64,000 nt of DNA from Bordetella sp. BOR01 (GCF_019218885.1 NZ_JAHUWT010000001.1:496001-560000), one strand, 5' to 3'; counted from the stretch's first letter, positions 11,490 through 20,766 are shown. Notes: generated by a model not told the origin, from the sequence alone. Numbers and translations are program-made.

Positions 11490-12263
11490 ATGCCCAATTT
11501 TTCCATGCGCGATCCCGAGAATCGCCACCGCAGCATCTACTTGCTGCCCAACGCTTTCACCACTGCGGCGCTTTTCGCGGGCTTCTACGCCGTGGTGCAG
11601 GCCATGAACGACCGCTTCGAAGTCGCCGCCATTGCCATCTTCGTAGCCCTGGTGCTCGATGGCATGGACGGCAGGGTGGCACGGCTGACCAACACCCAGT
11701 CGGCGTTCGGCGAGCAGTACGACTCGCTGTCGGACATGACATCGTTCGGCGTGGCCCCGGCGCTGGTCATGTACGAATGGATCCTCAACGACCTGGGGCG
11801 GTGGGGCTGGCTGGCTGCGTTCGTCTACGTGGCGGGCGCTGCGCTGCGGCTGGCCCGCTTCAATACCAATATTGGCGTGGTCGACAAACGTTTTTTCCAG
11901 GGGCTGCCCAGCCCGGCGGCGGCGGCCCTGGTGGCAGGCTTTGTCTGGCTGGCCATCGATAACAAGCTGCCCATCCATGACAACGTGATGGCGTGGGTGG
12001 CGTTCTGCCTGACCATGTACGCGGGCGTAACCATGGTGTCCAATGCGTCGTTCTTCAGCGGCAAGAGCTTTGCGCTGGGCCGCAGCGTGCCGTTCTGGGG
12101 CATCTTGCTGGTGGTGGCCGTGTTCGTGTTCGTATCCAGCGACCCCCCGGTGGTGCTGTTCGGCCTGTTCGTTCTGTATGGGCTGTCGGGCTGGGTGATC
12201 ATGGCGTGGCGCTGGAACCGCGCCCGGCGCCTGCAGCAAGAGCGCCGCTCGCACAGTGAATAG
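11490..12263 (+). CDS. pssA: CDP-diacylglycerol--serine O-phosphatidyltransferase
   Basis: This membrane enzyme makes phosphatidylserine from CDP-diacylglycerol and serine, the precursor of phosphatidylethanolamine. The CDP-alcohol phosphotransferase signature D-G-x2-A-R-x8-G-x3-D-x3-D is complete in DGRVARLTNTQSAFGEQYDS plus LSD, around residue 60. The 257-residue protein has about six to seven hydrophobic segments and a basic C-terminus. It lies downstream of ilvC but beyond its terminator, so it probably has its own promoter in 11416-11489. This second-class PssA family lies near ilvC in many beta-proteobacteria. Confidence 0.94.
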   Translation: MPNFSMRDPENRHRSIYLLPNAFTTAALFAGFYAVVQAMNDRFEVAAIAIFVALVLDGMDGRVARLTNTQSAFGEQYDSLSDMTSFGVAPALVMYEWILNDLGRWGWLAAFVYVAGAALRLARFNTNIGVVDKRFFQGLPSPAAAALVAGFVWLAIDNKLPIHDNVMAWVAFCLTMYAGVTMVSNASFFSGKSFALGRSVPFWGILLVVAVFVFVSSDPPVVLFGLFVLYGLSGWVIMAWRWNRARRLQQERRSHSE

Positions 12264-12294
12264 GCGCCCGCCAGGGCAGCGGCCCCATCCGCGC

Positions 12295-12813
12295 CTAGCG
12301 CCAGCGCCAGTCTTCGTCGTACATGGGGTCGGGCCCCGGGTGAAAGCGGGTCACCTGCTGGCCGTCGCGGCCCATGTATACGTACATTAGCGAGTTCCAG
12401 ACCCCCGACTGCTTGTAGCGGTAAGACCACACCACCTGGCGCACGCTGGGCAATCCCACCTCGTCCACCCGGGCCGGCGGCCCGAATTCGCAACGCACCT
12501 GTTCTGGCGTCCAGGTGCCGGTGGCCAGTACCTTGAAGTGGGCATCGGTCAGGATGGGCAGCACCTGGTCCACCCGGCCGTCGGGGCCTACATTGGCGCC
12601 CCAGGCGAATTGGCCCATGGGCTGCTGGGTCCAGATGACGCGCTCGCCGCCGCCTGCGATCGGACAGCCGAAATTGGGCCGCCCGTATTGGGCGGACACG
12701 TCAGCCAGAGGGGTACCAGGGGGCACCTGGGCCAGATTGCCGCAACCGGCCATGGTGCCAACCGCCGCAAGGGCCGCGGCGCGAGCTGCCAGGCGAGGTA
12801 TGTTACAAACCAT
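12295..12813 (-). CDS. Small lipoprotein of unknown function
   Basis: The start at 12813 (MVCNIPRLAARAAALAAVGT) is chosen for its AGGAGA site; the frame stays open to 13068, but that part overlaps the rpsO leader repeats. The 172-residue product has a lipoprotein signal with lipobox TMAGC (Cys about residue 24). The mature part has PGTPLADVSAQYGRPNFGCP and repeated short beta-type segments with conserved tryptophans (VIWTQQP, VVWSYRYK), reminiscent of small outer-membrane lipoproteins of the SmpA/BamE-like type, but I do not recognise the family firmly. It is divergent from rpsO and convergent with pssA. Confidence 0.75.
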   Translation of the reverse strand: MVCNIPRLAARAAALAAVGTMAGCGNLAQVPPGTPLADVSAQYGRPNFGCPIAGGGERVIWTQQPMGQFAWGANVGPDGRVDQVLPILTDAHFKVLATGTWTPEQVRCEFGPPARVDEVGLPSVRQVVWSYRYKQSGVWNSLMYVYMGRDGQQVTRFHPGPDPMYDEDWRWR

Positions 12814-12864
12814 GCGAATTCTCCTGTCCGATTCGGCCCGATAGGGCAATTCTAGCGAATCAGC

Positions 12865-12870
12865 TATAAT
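12865..12870 (+). promoter_or_regulatory. Candidate -10 box upstream of the rpsO leader
   Basis: A perfect TATAAT lies 52 bases beyond the divergent lipoprotein start and just before a strong hairpin. No good -35 box is seen 16-18 bases upstream, so this is only a candidate; it would give a leader of about 270 bases before rpsO. Confidence 0.4.
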
Positions 12871-12880
12871 CTTTGCCTGC

Positions 12881-12910
12881 TTTGCCCGGCTATGTGCATG
12901 GCCGGGCAAA
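12881..12910 (+). promoter_or_regulatory. Perfect 10-bp hairpin in the rpsO upstream region
   Basis: TTTGCCCGGC (12881-12890) and GCCGGGCAAA (12901-12910) enclose a 10-base loop. If transcription starts near the TATAAT at 12865, this would be at the very 5' end of the rpsO-pnp transcript, where a stable stem can protect the mRNA. There is no following T tract. Confidence 0.55.
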
Positions 12911-12971
12911 TTGGTATTGATTGCCTGGTATCTAGTGCAGAGCAGTGTACGTAGTTCAAGCAAGGCACGCA

Positions 12972-13066
12972 GTACAAAGTAGGCGGTACCAGGCAAATCA
13001 GTACGAAAAAGTCGGTACGAAAAAATTAGTACGAAATAAGTTAGTGCCAAGCAAGTTAATACAAGC
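12972..13066. repeat. Seven degenerate 14-15 bp tandem units upstream of rpsO
   Basis: Units beginning with GTAC or a one-base variant start at 12972, 12986, 13001, 13015, 13029, 13044 and 13059, so the spacing is 14, 15, 14, 14, 15 and 15 bases. The best-conserved units read GTACGAAAAAGTCG, GTACGAAAAAATTA and GTACGAAATAAGTTA. An isolated GTAC at 12947 may be a worn eighth unit. The block is A-rich against a GC-rich background. Confidence 0.75.
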
Positions 13067-13144
13067 ATCCACGGCTGTGTGCCGTTTTTTTTGAAACCAC
13101 GGCTGGGCGCCTCGGCCCTGCCGCAAGTCCGAAGAGGTCATTCC

Positions 13145-13414
13145 ATGTCCGTAGCTGACATCAAAAAAGCCGATATCGTTTCGCAATTCCAACGCGCCCA
13201 AGGCGATACCGGTTCCCCCGAAGTCCAGGTGGCTCTGCTCACCGCCCGCATCAACGAACTGACCGGTCACTTCAAAGAACACATGAAGGACCACCACTCG
13301 CGCCGCGGTCTGCTGCGCATGGTCAGCCGTCGTCGCAAATTGCTCGACTACCTCAAGGGCCGCAATCCCGATTCGTACCGCGCACTGATCGAAAAACTCG
13401 GTCTGCGCAAGTGA
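13145..13414 (+). CDS. rpsO: 30S ribosomal protein S15
   Basis: The 89-residue product has the exact length of S15, the small-subunit protein that binds the central domain of 16S rRNA. The start at 13145 gives [16 protein letters not shown] after an AAGAGGT site, whereas the open upstream extension has no counterpart in the family. The conserved blocks [17 protein letters not shown] and [23 protein letters not shown] are intact. pnp follows after a hairpin, the order conserved across proteobacteria. The long leader with a hairpin and tandem repeats is unusual and may take part in control. Confidence 0.98.
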   Translation: MSVADIKKADIVSQFQRAQGDTGSPEVQVALLTARINELTGHFKEHMKDHHSRRGLLRMVSRRRKLLDYLKGRNPDSYRALIEKLGLRK

Positions 13415-13440
13415 TCGACGGGGCAGGCTCCCCATGACGC

Positions 13441-13484
13441 AACCGTGGTCGGTGCGACGTTTGTCGCGGCGGCCACGGTTTTTC
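13441..13484 (+). terminator. Hairpin between rpsO and pnp (terminator and/or RNase III site)
   Basis: The outer stem AACCGTGG / CCACGGTT and the inner stem GCGAC / GTCGC are followed by TTTCATTT. It lies 27 bases after the rpsO stop. In E. coli the rpsO-pnp space carries both a terminator and the RNase III hairpin through which PNPase represses itself; this structure is in the right place for either job. Confidence 0.75.
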
Positions 13485-13504
13485 ATTTGTAAGGAATCCT
13501 CGTC

Positions 13505-15661
13505 ATGTTCAATAAAGTGACTAAATCGTTCCAATACGGCCAGCATACGGTCGTACTGGAAACGGGCGAGATCGCCCGCCAAGCCTCCGGTGCCGTGCTG
13601 GTGTCGGTGGATGACACCGTTGTACTGGCCACCGTCGTGGCTTCCAAGAAAGCCAAGCCCGGCCAGACCTTCTTCCCCCTGACTGTCGACTACATCGAGA
13701 AAACCTACGCCGCGGGCCGTATCCCCGGCGGGTTCTTCAAGCGTGAAGGCAAGCCGTCCGAGAAAGAAACCCTGACCTCGCGGCTGATCGACCGTCCGCT
13801 GCGCCCGCTGTTTCCCGAAAGCTTCTACAACGAAGTGCAGGTCGTGCTGCACACCGTGTCGGTCAATCCTGACATCGACCCCGACATCCCCGCAATGATC
13901 GGCGCTTCGGCTGCGCTGGCGATCTCGGGCATTCCGTTCAGCGGCCCCATCGGCGCCGCCCGCGTCGGCTACGTCGATGGCCAATACGTGCTGAATCCCA
14001 CCGCCACGCAACTGAAGTCGTCCAAGATGGACCTGGTGGTGGCCGGTACCGAAAACGCCGTGCTGATGGTCGAATCCGAAGCCAAGCAACTGTCCGAAGA
14101 CATCATGCTGGGTGGCGTGGTGTACGGCCACGAGCAAATGCAGGCCGCCATCAACGCCATCCATGAACTGGTGCGCGACGCGGGCAAGCCCGACTGGGAC
14201 TGGCAGCCTGAAGCCAAGAACGAAGCCCTGATCGCCGCCGTGGCCGCCGCGGGCCAGGAAAAGCTGGTTGCCGCCTATCAAGAGCGCCAGAAGCAGGCTC
14301 GCACCACGCTGCTGCGCAATGTCTACGCCGACGTTCACGCCGCGGTGGCCGAGCAGGCTGCCGCCGCCGGCCAGGACACGCCCGATGCCGTCACCGTCGA
14401 CAACATCCTGTTCGACCTGGAAGCCCGTATCGTGCGCGGCCAGATCCTGAACGGCGAACCGCGCATCGACGGCCGCGACACCCGCACCGTGCGCCCCATC
14501 AGTGTCCGCCTGGGCGTGCTGCCCCGCGCACACGGCAGCGCGCTGTTCACGCGTGGCGAAACCCAGGCGCTGGTCGTGGCCACGCTGGGCACCAAGCAAG
14601 ACGAGCAGATCATCGACGCGCTCATGGGCGAATACCGCGACCGCTTCATGCTGCACTACAACATGCCGCCCTTCGCCACTGGCGAGACCGGCCGCATCGG
14701 TGTGCCCAAGCGCCGCGAAATCGGTCATGGCCGCCTGGCCAAGCGCGCCCTGGTGTCGCTGCTGCCCGCGCACGAAGAGTTCCAATACACCATCCGCCTG
14801 GTGTCCGAGATCACCGAATCCAACGGCTCGTCGTCCATGGCGTCGGTGTGCGGCGGTTCGCTGGCCATGATGGATGCCGGCGTGCCCCTGCAAGATCACG
14901 TGGCCGGCGTGGCCATGGGCCTGATCCTCGACGAAGGCAAGTTCGCCGTCCTGACCGACATCCTGGGCGATGAAGATCACCTGGGCGACATGGACTTCAA
15001 GGTGGCGGGTACCCAGAACGGCATCACCGCGCTGCAAATGGACATCAAGATCCAGGGCATCACCAAGGAAATCATGCAAGTGGCGCTGGCTCAGGCCCGC
15101 GAAGGCCGCCTGCACATCCTGGACAAGATGCACGAAGCGCTGGAAGGCTCGCGCGGCGAGCTGTCGGCCTTCGCCCCGCGCATGCTGACCATCAAGATCA
15201 ACCCCGAGAAGATCCGTGACGTCATCGGCAAGGGCGGCGCCACCATCCGCGCCCTGACCGAAGAAACCGGCACCCAGATCGACATTTCCGATGACGGCAC
15301 CATCGTCATCGCCAGCGTCGACGAGGCCCAGGCCAAGGAAGCCCAGCGCCGCATCGTCGAACTCACGGCCGATGTCGAAGTGGGCCAGGTCTACGATGGT
15401 TCGGTGCTGCGCCTGCTGGATTTCGGCGCCATCGTGCAAGTGCTGCCGGGCCGCGACGGCCTGCTGCACATTTCGGAAATCGCCAACTATCGCATCGCCA
15501 ACATCAACGATGTGCTCAAGGTCGGCCAGCAGGTCCGTGTCAAGGTCATCGAGGCCGACGACAAGGGCCGCCTGCGCCTGTCCATCAAGGCCATCGGTGG
15601 CATCGAGCAACAAGGCGGCGCCGCCGAACCGGCACCGCAATCGGAATCGCAAGCTGAATAA
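13505..15661 (+). CDS. pnp: Polyribonucleotide nucleotidyltransferase (PNPase)
   Basis: This 3'-5' phosphorolytic RNase of the degradosome and mRNA turnover is 718 residues, of normal length. Domains in order are a first RNase PH core (about 1-230), a helical linker, a second, catalytic RNase PH core (about 310-540) with [15 protein letters not shown] and the DED-like loop near [17 protein letters not shown], a KH domain (about 555-615, [17 protein letters not shown]) and an S1 domain (about 620-690, [20 protein letters not shown]). An AAGGAA lies upstream. The transcript ends at a perfect hairpin at 15681-15708. Confidence 0.98.
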   Translation: MFNKVTKSFQYGQHTVVLETGEIARQASGAVLVSVDDTVVLATVVASKKAKPGQTFFPLTVDYIEKTYAAGRIPGGFFKREGKPSEKETLTSRLIDRPLRPLFPESFYNEVQVVLHTVSVNPDIDPDIPAMIGASAALAISGIPFSGPIGAARVGYVDGQYVLNPTATQLKSSKMDLVVAGTENAVLMVESEAKQLSEDIMLGGVVYGHEQMQAAINAIHELVRDAGKPDWDWQPEAKNEALIAAVAAAGQEKLVAAYQERQKQARTTLLRNVYADVHAAVAEQAAAAGQDTPDAVTVDNILFDLEARIVRGQILNGEPRIDGRDTRTVRPISVRLGVLPRAHGSALFTRGETQALVVATLGTKQDEQIIDALMGEYRDRFMLHYNMPPFATGETGRIGVPKRREIGHGRLAKRALVSLLPAHEEFQYTIRLVSEITESNGSSSMASVCGGSLAMMDAGVPLQDHVAGVAMGLILDEGKFAVLTDILGDEDHLGDMDFKVAGTQNGITALQMDIKIQGITKEIMQVALAQAREGRLHILDKMHEALEGSRGELSAFAPRMLTIKINPEKIRDVIGKGGATIRALTEETGTQIDISDDGTIVIASVDEAQAKEAQRRIVELTADVEVGQVYDGSVLRLLDFGAIVQVLPGRDGLLHISEIANYRIANINDVLKVGQQVRVKVIEADDKGRLRLSIKAIGGIEQQGGAAEPAPQSESQAE

Positions 15662-15680
15662 GCTTTACGTTTCTTAAGGC

Positions 15681-15708
15681 AAAAACGGCACCGCAAGGTG
15701 CCGTTTTT
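15681..15708 (+). terminator. Rho-independent terminator of rpsO-pnp
   Basis: AAAAACGGCACC and GGTGCCGTTTTT pair across a GCAA tetraloop; the T tract is part of the stem, so it could also work in the other direction. Confidence 0.92.
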
Positions 15709-15800
15709 GTTGCTTCTACGGTAAATTCCTGGACGCACCGGCACACAGCCGGTGCAACCACGACGGAGAGGGCATTGACCGGCACAGGGCATTACCGCGC

Positions 15801-16526
15801 ATGATGACGCCACGGTTGGCGATCCGGGCCATGGCCGGCTGCGTGCTGGCATTGTCGGCCGGCTGCATGTCCAGCCAGCCGGCGGCCGTCGGGCCGCGCA
15901 GCGAAGACATGTCGATGGACCAGCTCGCACAAACCGACTTCAACCGCACGGTCACGCTGGAAATCCGCGACAACCTGAACAGCCTGTATACCTTGCTGGA
16001 CAAGCTCTATCGCCGCAACCCGCGCGAGTGGCGCAAGGCCGGCATGCCCGACCAGCCCACTGCCGTGGTCCGGGTGCGCACCATGATAGAAACGCGCACC
16101 CCGCCGCCCGGCCTGCATGGGCTGCGCGACATCCAGATCCTGGCGGTATCGCTGGACCCCGCCTATCCGCGCGACCGCGTTGCCGCATTCATCTATGGCC
16201 TGGCCGATACCCTTATCGTCGCCCATAATGACAAGACCCGCATGTATTTGTCCGATGTGCTGGACGGCCAACTGATCTACAACGCAGCCCGCAACGTCGA
16301 GGCCGCCGCCTGGCTGCTTGCTTCGCGCCGCGACGTGCGCGGCCAGCCGCTGCTGCTGGCCAACGAGATGTCGCCCACGGCCATCAACCTGAGCTTCGAG
16401 CGCGAGTTCGGCGCCATCATCGGGCGGCTGGACCTGATCGCCAACCTGCTGGGCGAAAACGCCCGGCGCGTGGGCATCAACTATGCACAGGGCTTGTTGT
16501 TCTTCAATTTCCTGCCGGTGCGCTAA
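15801..16526 (+). CDS. Lipoprotein of unknown function
   Basis: The 241-residue protein has a signal peptide ending in lipobox LSAGC (Cys22), so it should be lipid-anchored in the envelope. The mature part is mostly helical with a leucine/arginine-rich segment (NLNSLYTLLDKLYRRNPREW) and no cysteine or obvious active site; it ends with INYAQGLLFFNFLPVR. Similar lipoproteins occur between pnp and other core genes in Bordetella-type genomes as conserved hypotheticals. It precedes ilvA by 54 bases and could share a transcript, but I see no functional link. Confidence 0.8.
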   Translation: MMTPRLAIRAMAGCVLALSAGCMSSQPAAVGPRSEDMSMDQLAQTDFNRTVTLEIRDNLNSLYTLLDKLYRRNPREWRKAGMPDQPTAVVRVRTMIETRTPPPGLHGLRDIQILAVSLDPAYPRDRVAAFIYGLADTLIVAHNDKTRMYLSDVLDGQLIYNAARNVEAAAWLLASRRDVRGQPLLLANEMSPTAINLSFEREFGAIIGRLDLIANLLGENARRVGINYAQGLLFFNFLPVR

Positions 16527-16580
16527 AATGCAAACCCACCCCCGAGGCGCTCCCCGCTTGAGCGACTACAGGTCCCGACC

Positions 16581-17798
16581 GTGATCGATCTCGCCGCCAT
16601 CCAGGCCGCCCGCGCCCGCTTGCAGGGGCAGGTGCAAAAGACGCCATTCACCCATTCGCGCACGCTGTCCGACATCCTGGGTGCCGAGATCTGGCTCAAG
16701 TTCGAGAACCTGCAGTTCACCGCATCGTTCAAAGAGCGCGGCGCGCTCAATCGCATGCTGGAACTGACCCCTCAAGAGCGTATCCAGGGTGTGATCGCCG
16801 TGTCGGCAGGCAATCACGCCCAGGGCGTGGCCTACCACGCGCAGCGCATGGGCGTGCCGGCCGTCATCGTGATGCCGCGCTTCACGCCCACGGTCAAGGT
16901 GGCCAATACCCGCCGCTTCGGCGCCGACGTCGTGCTGCATGGCGATACGTTCGACGATGCGCAGGCGCATGGCTACCAGTTGGCAAGCGAACGAGGGCTG
17001 GTCATGATCCATCCCTACGATGATGCCGCCATCATCGCGGGGCAGGGCACGCTGGCACTCGAAATGCTGGAAGACCAGCCCGACCTCGACAGCATGGTCA
17101 TCGCCATCGGCGGAGGCGGGCTGATCGGTGGCATTGCCACGGCCGCACGCGCCATCAAGCCCGGCATCGAGATCGTGGGCGTGCAGACCGAGCGCTTTCC
17201 GGCCATGTACGCGGCGGTGCAGGGCGTGGCCATGACACCCGGCCACTACACCATTGCCGAGGGCATCGCCGTCAAATCGCCCGGTATCATCACGCAGGAA
17301 ATCGTGCGCCGCCTGGTCGATCGCATCGAGCTGGTCAGCGAAAGCGATATCGAGCATGCCATCGTGGTACTGCTTGAAATCGAGAAAACCGTGGTCGAGG
17401 GCGCCGGCGCAGCCGGCCTTGCGGCGCTGCTGCACGACCAGGCGGCCGGCCGCAACCGCTTTCGCGGCAAGCGTGTCGCCCTGGTGCTTACCGGCGGCAA
17501 TATCGACCCCCTGATGCTGGGCGAACTGATCGAGCGCGGCATGGTGCGGGCGGGCCGGCTGGCACGCATCCGGGTCGACCTGCGCGACCTGCCGGGCGCC
17601 CTGGCCCATGCCACCAAGCTGATCGCCGATGCGCAGGCCAACATCACCGAAGTGCATCACCAGCGTGCCTTTACGGCGCTGCCCGTGCGCAATGTCGAAG
17701 TGGATTTCGTGCTGCAGACACGCGGCCCCGAGCACATCCAGGAAGTCATCGACATACTCAATGCCGCCGGCTTTGCCGCCAGCAACCACGATCATTGA
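16581..17798 (+). CDS. ilvA: Threonine ammonia-lyase (threonine dehydratase)
   Basis: This PLP enzyme converts threonine to 2-oxobutyrate and ammonia, feeding isoleucine synthesis through IlvIH and IlvC encoded about 7 kb upstream. At 405 residues it is the medium form with one C-terminal ACT-like domain (about 325-402, VDLRDLPGALAHATKLIADA). The PLP lysine is Lys51 in ASFKERGA, the phosphate-binding loop is GGGGLIGG, and SAGNHAQGVAY is conserved. The start is GTG at 16581, which fits the family's short N-terminus. Whether it is biosynthetic or catabolic in control cannot be told. Confidence 0.94.
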   Translation: MIDLAAIQAARARLQGQVQKTPFTHSRTLSDILGAEIWLKFENLQFTASFKERGALNRMLELTPQERIQGVIAVSAGNHAQGVAYHAQRMGVPAVIVMPRFTPTVKVANTRRFGADVVLHGDTFDDAQAHGYQLASERGLVMIHPYDDAAIIAGQGTLALEMLEDQPDLDSMVIAIGGGGLIGGIATAARAIKPGIEIVGVQTERFPAMYAAVQGVAMTPGHYTIAEGIAVKSPGIITQEIVRRLVDRIELVSESDIEHAIVVLLEIEKTVVEGAGAAGLAALLHDQAAGRNRFRGKRVALVLTGGNIDPLMLGELIERGMVRAGRLARIRVDLRDLPGALAHATKLIADAQANITEVHHQRAFTALPVRNVEVDFVLQTRGPEHIQEVIDILNAAGFAASNHDH

Positions 17799-17844
17799 TG
17801 TGGGCCGGGCCGGCACCAGGATGCCGCCGCCGCTTGAATGCAGG

Positions 17845-18459
17845 TTATCGGGCCTGCGGTGCGTCGCGCGCCACCAGTGCTTTCAGGCGATACAGGCGTT
17901 CGCGATGCAGCGTGGCGGCCAGCGGTTCCGGGTCGCGGCCCAGGGCGATATAGTCGGCGGGTACCGCCTGGATTGCCTGGCGCAGCCGGCCGGCATCGGC
18001 CTGCCACCATAGCGACAGCAGCCGGTCGGGGTTGAGCGCATCCAGCCCCTGGCGCCGCAATTCCGAACGATTGAAGTCCTTCAAGTTCCAGGTGGCCACC
18101 AGCACCTGGGGCGGCTGCTGCAGGCCGCAACGGGCACGCCGCGCCAGGCCGGCCGCGATCACGTGAAAATCCTTGGGGTCGCTATAGCGCAGCCCGGCCT
18201 CGTAGGCCTGCGTGTCGAGTTCGGTGGCCTGCGGAAAGAGCTGGTTCATGGCGGCCCATTGCTCTTGCAGTACCTCGGGGGGTATCGCCCACAGCCTGGC
18301 GGCATTGCGGCGCCATTCCTCGCCGATGCGCTCGGTCCATACCGGTTGGTACACGCCGTCGGCGGCCAGGCGCAACATCAGGCGGCGCATGATGCCGGAC
18401 ATCAGGACGCAGGCATCCAGCACGACAAACGGGACAGGGGAAAGACTGGGCGTGGTCAC
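17845..18459 (-). CDS. PIN-domain protein, possible lone toxin
   Basis: The frame is open to 18747, but the upstream part looks non-coding; the GTG at 18459 (giving VTTPSLSPVPFVVLDAC) starts just before the domain and is preferred, though its ribosome site is weak. The core VVLDACVLMSG carries the first PIN aspartate, RIGEEW the next acid, and YSDPKDFHVIAAG plus VATWNLKDFN the later acidic positions. PIN domains are Mg-dependent RNases, often toxins of VapBC pairs, and the longer C-terminus resembles PIN_3-type proteins. No antitoxin gene lies beside it, so its role as an active toxin is uncertain. Confidence 0.7.
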   Translation of the reverse strand: MTTPSLSPVPFVVLDACVLMSGIMRRLMLRLAADGVYQPVWTERIGEEWRRNAARLWAIPPEVLQEQWAAMNQLFPQATELDTQAYEAGLRYSDPKDFHVIAAGLARRARCGLQQPPQVLVATWNLKDFNRSELRRQGLDALNPDRLLSLWWQADAGRLRQAIQAVPADYIALGRDPEPLAATLHRERLYRLKALVARDAPQAR

Positions 18460-18815
18460 GGCGACGGCGCCCAGGGGCACCGGAAAAGACAGGGAACGGC
18501 CGCCACTGTAGCAGGAACGTGGCCCCGGTTTCTGGTAACAATAAATTGCCAAGGTCGGCTGCAGAAGCGGCAGCCGCCAAGCCAAATGCCGTGCCGCAGC
18601 ACAGCGATCAGTAGAAGCGATCTGCCGGCAGTATGCGGCAGTTATAGATTTGTTGCATCTATTAGGGAAAACCGCCTTGAGGCACTTTTTTTCTTCAAGT
18701 AGCTTGCCCGGGTAATCCCTAATCGGGGCAGTGTATCCAGGCAGCATGACATTCGTATGAACACAGGCAGGCGAGTCCTGCTGTTACCGTAAAAGATAGT
18801 CTCGGGAGAGTACTC
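18460..18815. other. Intergenic region before vgrG
   Basis: These 356 bases lie between the minus-strand PIN gene and vgrG. No gene is convincing. A poly-T tract at about 18687 follows only a 3-4 bp stem and is a poor terminator. The vgrG ribosome site GGGAGAG lies just before the GTG start; no clear promoter is visible. Base composition begins to drop here, as expected at the edge of an acquired block. Confidence 0.4.
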
Positions 18816-20699
18816 GTGGATATTCCAAGCTTCATCCAGTCCCGTCCCATCATTGCCCATACTCCCCTGGAAGGCAGCCTGACGTTCAAGCAAATGACAG
18901 GCCACGAAGGCCTGTCGCAGTTGTTCGAATTCGAAGTCGAATTGCTGGCGAACAACTTCAACCTGGACTTGAAGCAGTTGCTGGGCAAGCCGCTGACGCT
19001 GGAAATCGCCACCACATCCCAGACCCGCTACCTGAGCGGGCAGATTGTGCGCTGCGTGATGGTGGGCCGCGAAAGCAGCACGTCGCGCAACTATATCTAC
19101 AAGACCACGGTGAAGCCCTGGCTGTGGTACCTGACACAGACCTCGGACAACAAGATCTTCCAGCAGAAGTCCATTCCCGACATCATCAAGGAAGTCCTGG
19201 GCGAATACGGCTACCCCTTCGAGATGAAACTCACGGGCAGCTACCGCTCGTGGGAATACTGCGTGCAATACCAGGAAACCGACTTCGCCTTCATCAGCCG
19301 CCTGATGGAGCACGAGGGCATCTACTACTACTTCAAGCACGACAAAGACCAGCACACGCTGGTCATGACCGACGATATCGCCTCGCATGCGCCGGTGCCC
19401 GGCTACGAGACCATTCCCTATTACGGTCCCGACCGCGTATCTACGCCCCAGGAAGAATACATTTCCATGTGGGAAATCTCGGCCCAGGTCACGCCCGACG
19501 GCTACGCCACGGTGGATTACGATTTCACCAAGCCCGGTGCCAGCCTGGATGCCATGTCCAAGCGGGCCGGCGGCTCCGAGCCGGGCAACCTGGAAATGTT
19601 CGAATGGCAGGGCGGCTTTCAAGAAGCGCAGCATGGCGAGCAATACGCGCGCGTGCGCCTGGAAGAACTGCAAAGCATCCAGGAACAAGACCTGGGCCTG
19701 AGCAACGCCCGCGGTATGGCGCCCGGGCATCTGTTCACGTTGAGAAACCACCCGCGCAAGGCCGAAAACCGCGAATACCTGGTGGTGTCGGTGAATTACC
19801 GCATGAGCGTGGGCGGCTATTCCACCAACAGCGGCTCGGAAGAATTCTACGAAGAGTCTTTCTCGGCGCTGCCGTCCAGCGTGCAGTATCGCGCGCCACG
19901 CGTTACCCCCATCCCCCGTACCCATGGGCCGCAGACCGCGCGTGTGGTGGGCCCGGCCGGCAAGGAACTCTGGACCGACAAATACGGCCGTATCAAGATC
20001 CAGTTCCACTGGGACCGCTACGGCCAGAAGAACGAAAGCAGTTCCTGCTGGGTGCGGGTATCCAGCCCGTGGGCGGGTGGCGGCTTCGGCGGATTGCAAT
20101 TGCCGCGGATCAACGACGAAGTGGTGGTCGATTTCATCGGTGGCTGCCCTGACCGCCCACTGGTGTTAGGGCGTGTCTACAACGCCAACAACATGCCGCC
20201 GGTGGAACTGCCGGGTAACGCCAATCAAAGCGGCTTCCGCAGCCAATCGGTCTATGGCGACCCGACGATGTGCAACAAGATGATTTTTGACGACACGCTG
20301 GGCTGCGAACTAGTGCATCAGCGGGCGCAGAAGGACATGTGTCACGAGGTGGTGAACGACCATAGCCATTCTGTGGGTTGCAATCATACTGTTGGGGTCG
20401 GCGGGCACTACAGCATCCACGCAGGGTCGCTGGGAGTAGAGGTTTGCGGCACGACTGACCTGACTTTCCATAAACAAACCACGGTCAACATGGGCCCGTA
20501 CGACAGGACGATCGTGGGGCCCGTCATGAAGGAAACAACTGGTGATGTCACGCCTACGACAACCGGGGTCTTGACTGCCAAGCACGTGGGAGAACAGTCG
20601 TTGACAGAAGAGGGGGCCGTGACACATACCTTGAGGGGCAATTACGGGTCTACCCATTACGGCGACTTCAAGATGGTCATCCATGGCAATGTAGGCTGA
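18816..20699 (+). CDS. vgrG: Type VI secretion spike protein VgrG
   Basis: VgrG trimers form the needle tip of the T6SS and carry effectors. The 627-residue product has the gp27-like part (about 1-350, beginning HTPLEGSLTFKQMTGHEGLS), then the gp5-like OB fold (about 375-465, DKYGRIKIQFHWDRYGQ, VRVSSPWAGGGFGG and PRINDEVVVDFIGG). The last 130 or so residues (from DTLGCELVHQ) are histidine- and glycine-rich, contain a GVGGHYSIHAG segment and show no DUF2345 or known enzymatic domain. The start is GTG with GGGAGAG upstream. It heads a same-strand run of eight genes, mostly overlapping or closely spaced, with no structural T6SS genes, so it is an orphan VgrG module. Confidence 0.95.
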   Translation: MDIPSFIQSRPIIAHTPLEGSLTFKQMTGHEGLSQLFEFEVELLANNFNLDLKQLLGKPLTLEIATTSQTRYLSGQIVRCVMVGRESSTSRNYIYKTTVKPWLWYLTQTSDNKIFQQKSIPDIIKEVLGEYGYPFEMKLTGSYRSWEYCVQYQETDFAFISRLMEHEGIYYYFKHDKDQHTLVMTDDIASHAPVPGYETIPYYGPDRVSTPQEEYISMWEISAQVTPDGYATVDYDFTKPGASLDAMSKRAGGSEPGNLEMFEWQGGFQEAQHGEQYARVRLEELQSIQEQDLGLSNARGMAPGHLFTLRNHPRKAENREYLVVSVNYRMSVGGYSTNSGSEEFYEESFSALPSSVQYRAPRVTPIPRTHGPQTARVVGPAGKELWTDKYGRIKIQFHWDRYGQKNESSSCWVRVSSPWAGGGFGGLQLPRINDEVVVDFIGGCPDRPLVLGRVYNANNMPPVELPGNANQSGFRSQSVYGDPTMCNKMIFDDTLGCELVHQRAQKDMCHEVVNDHSHSVGCNHTVGVGGHYSIHAGSLGVEVCGTTDLTFHKQTTVNMGPYDRTIVGPVMKETTGDVTPTTTGVLTAKHVGEQSLTEEGAVTHTLRGNYGSTHYGDFKMVIHGNVG

Positions 20700-20766
20700 A
20701 GATGTCGCTCGCGACCTAGAACAGTGCACCTTGTTCCGCAACCCGGTATAGGCATAGGCAGATGGT

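Noticed and set aside
12814-13068. N-terminal extension of the minus-strand lipoprotein
   Set aside because: It would read through the tandem repeat array and hairpin, place the lipobox deep inside the protein, and ignore the AGGAGA site before the ATG at 12813.
12998-15652. Very long minus-strand open frame opposite pnp
   Set aside because: Its codon pattern mirrors PNPase, a well-conserved gene with domains and ribosome site on the plus strand. GC-rich antisense frames are open by chance.
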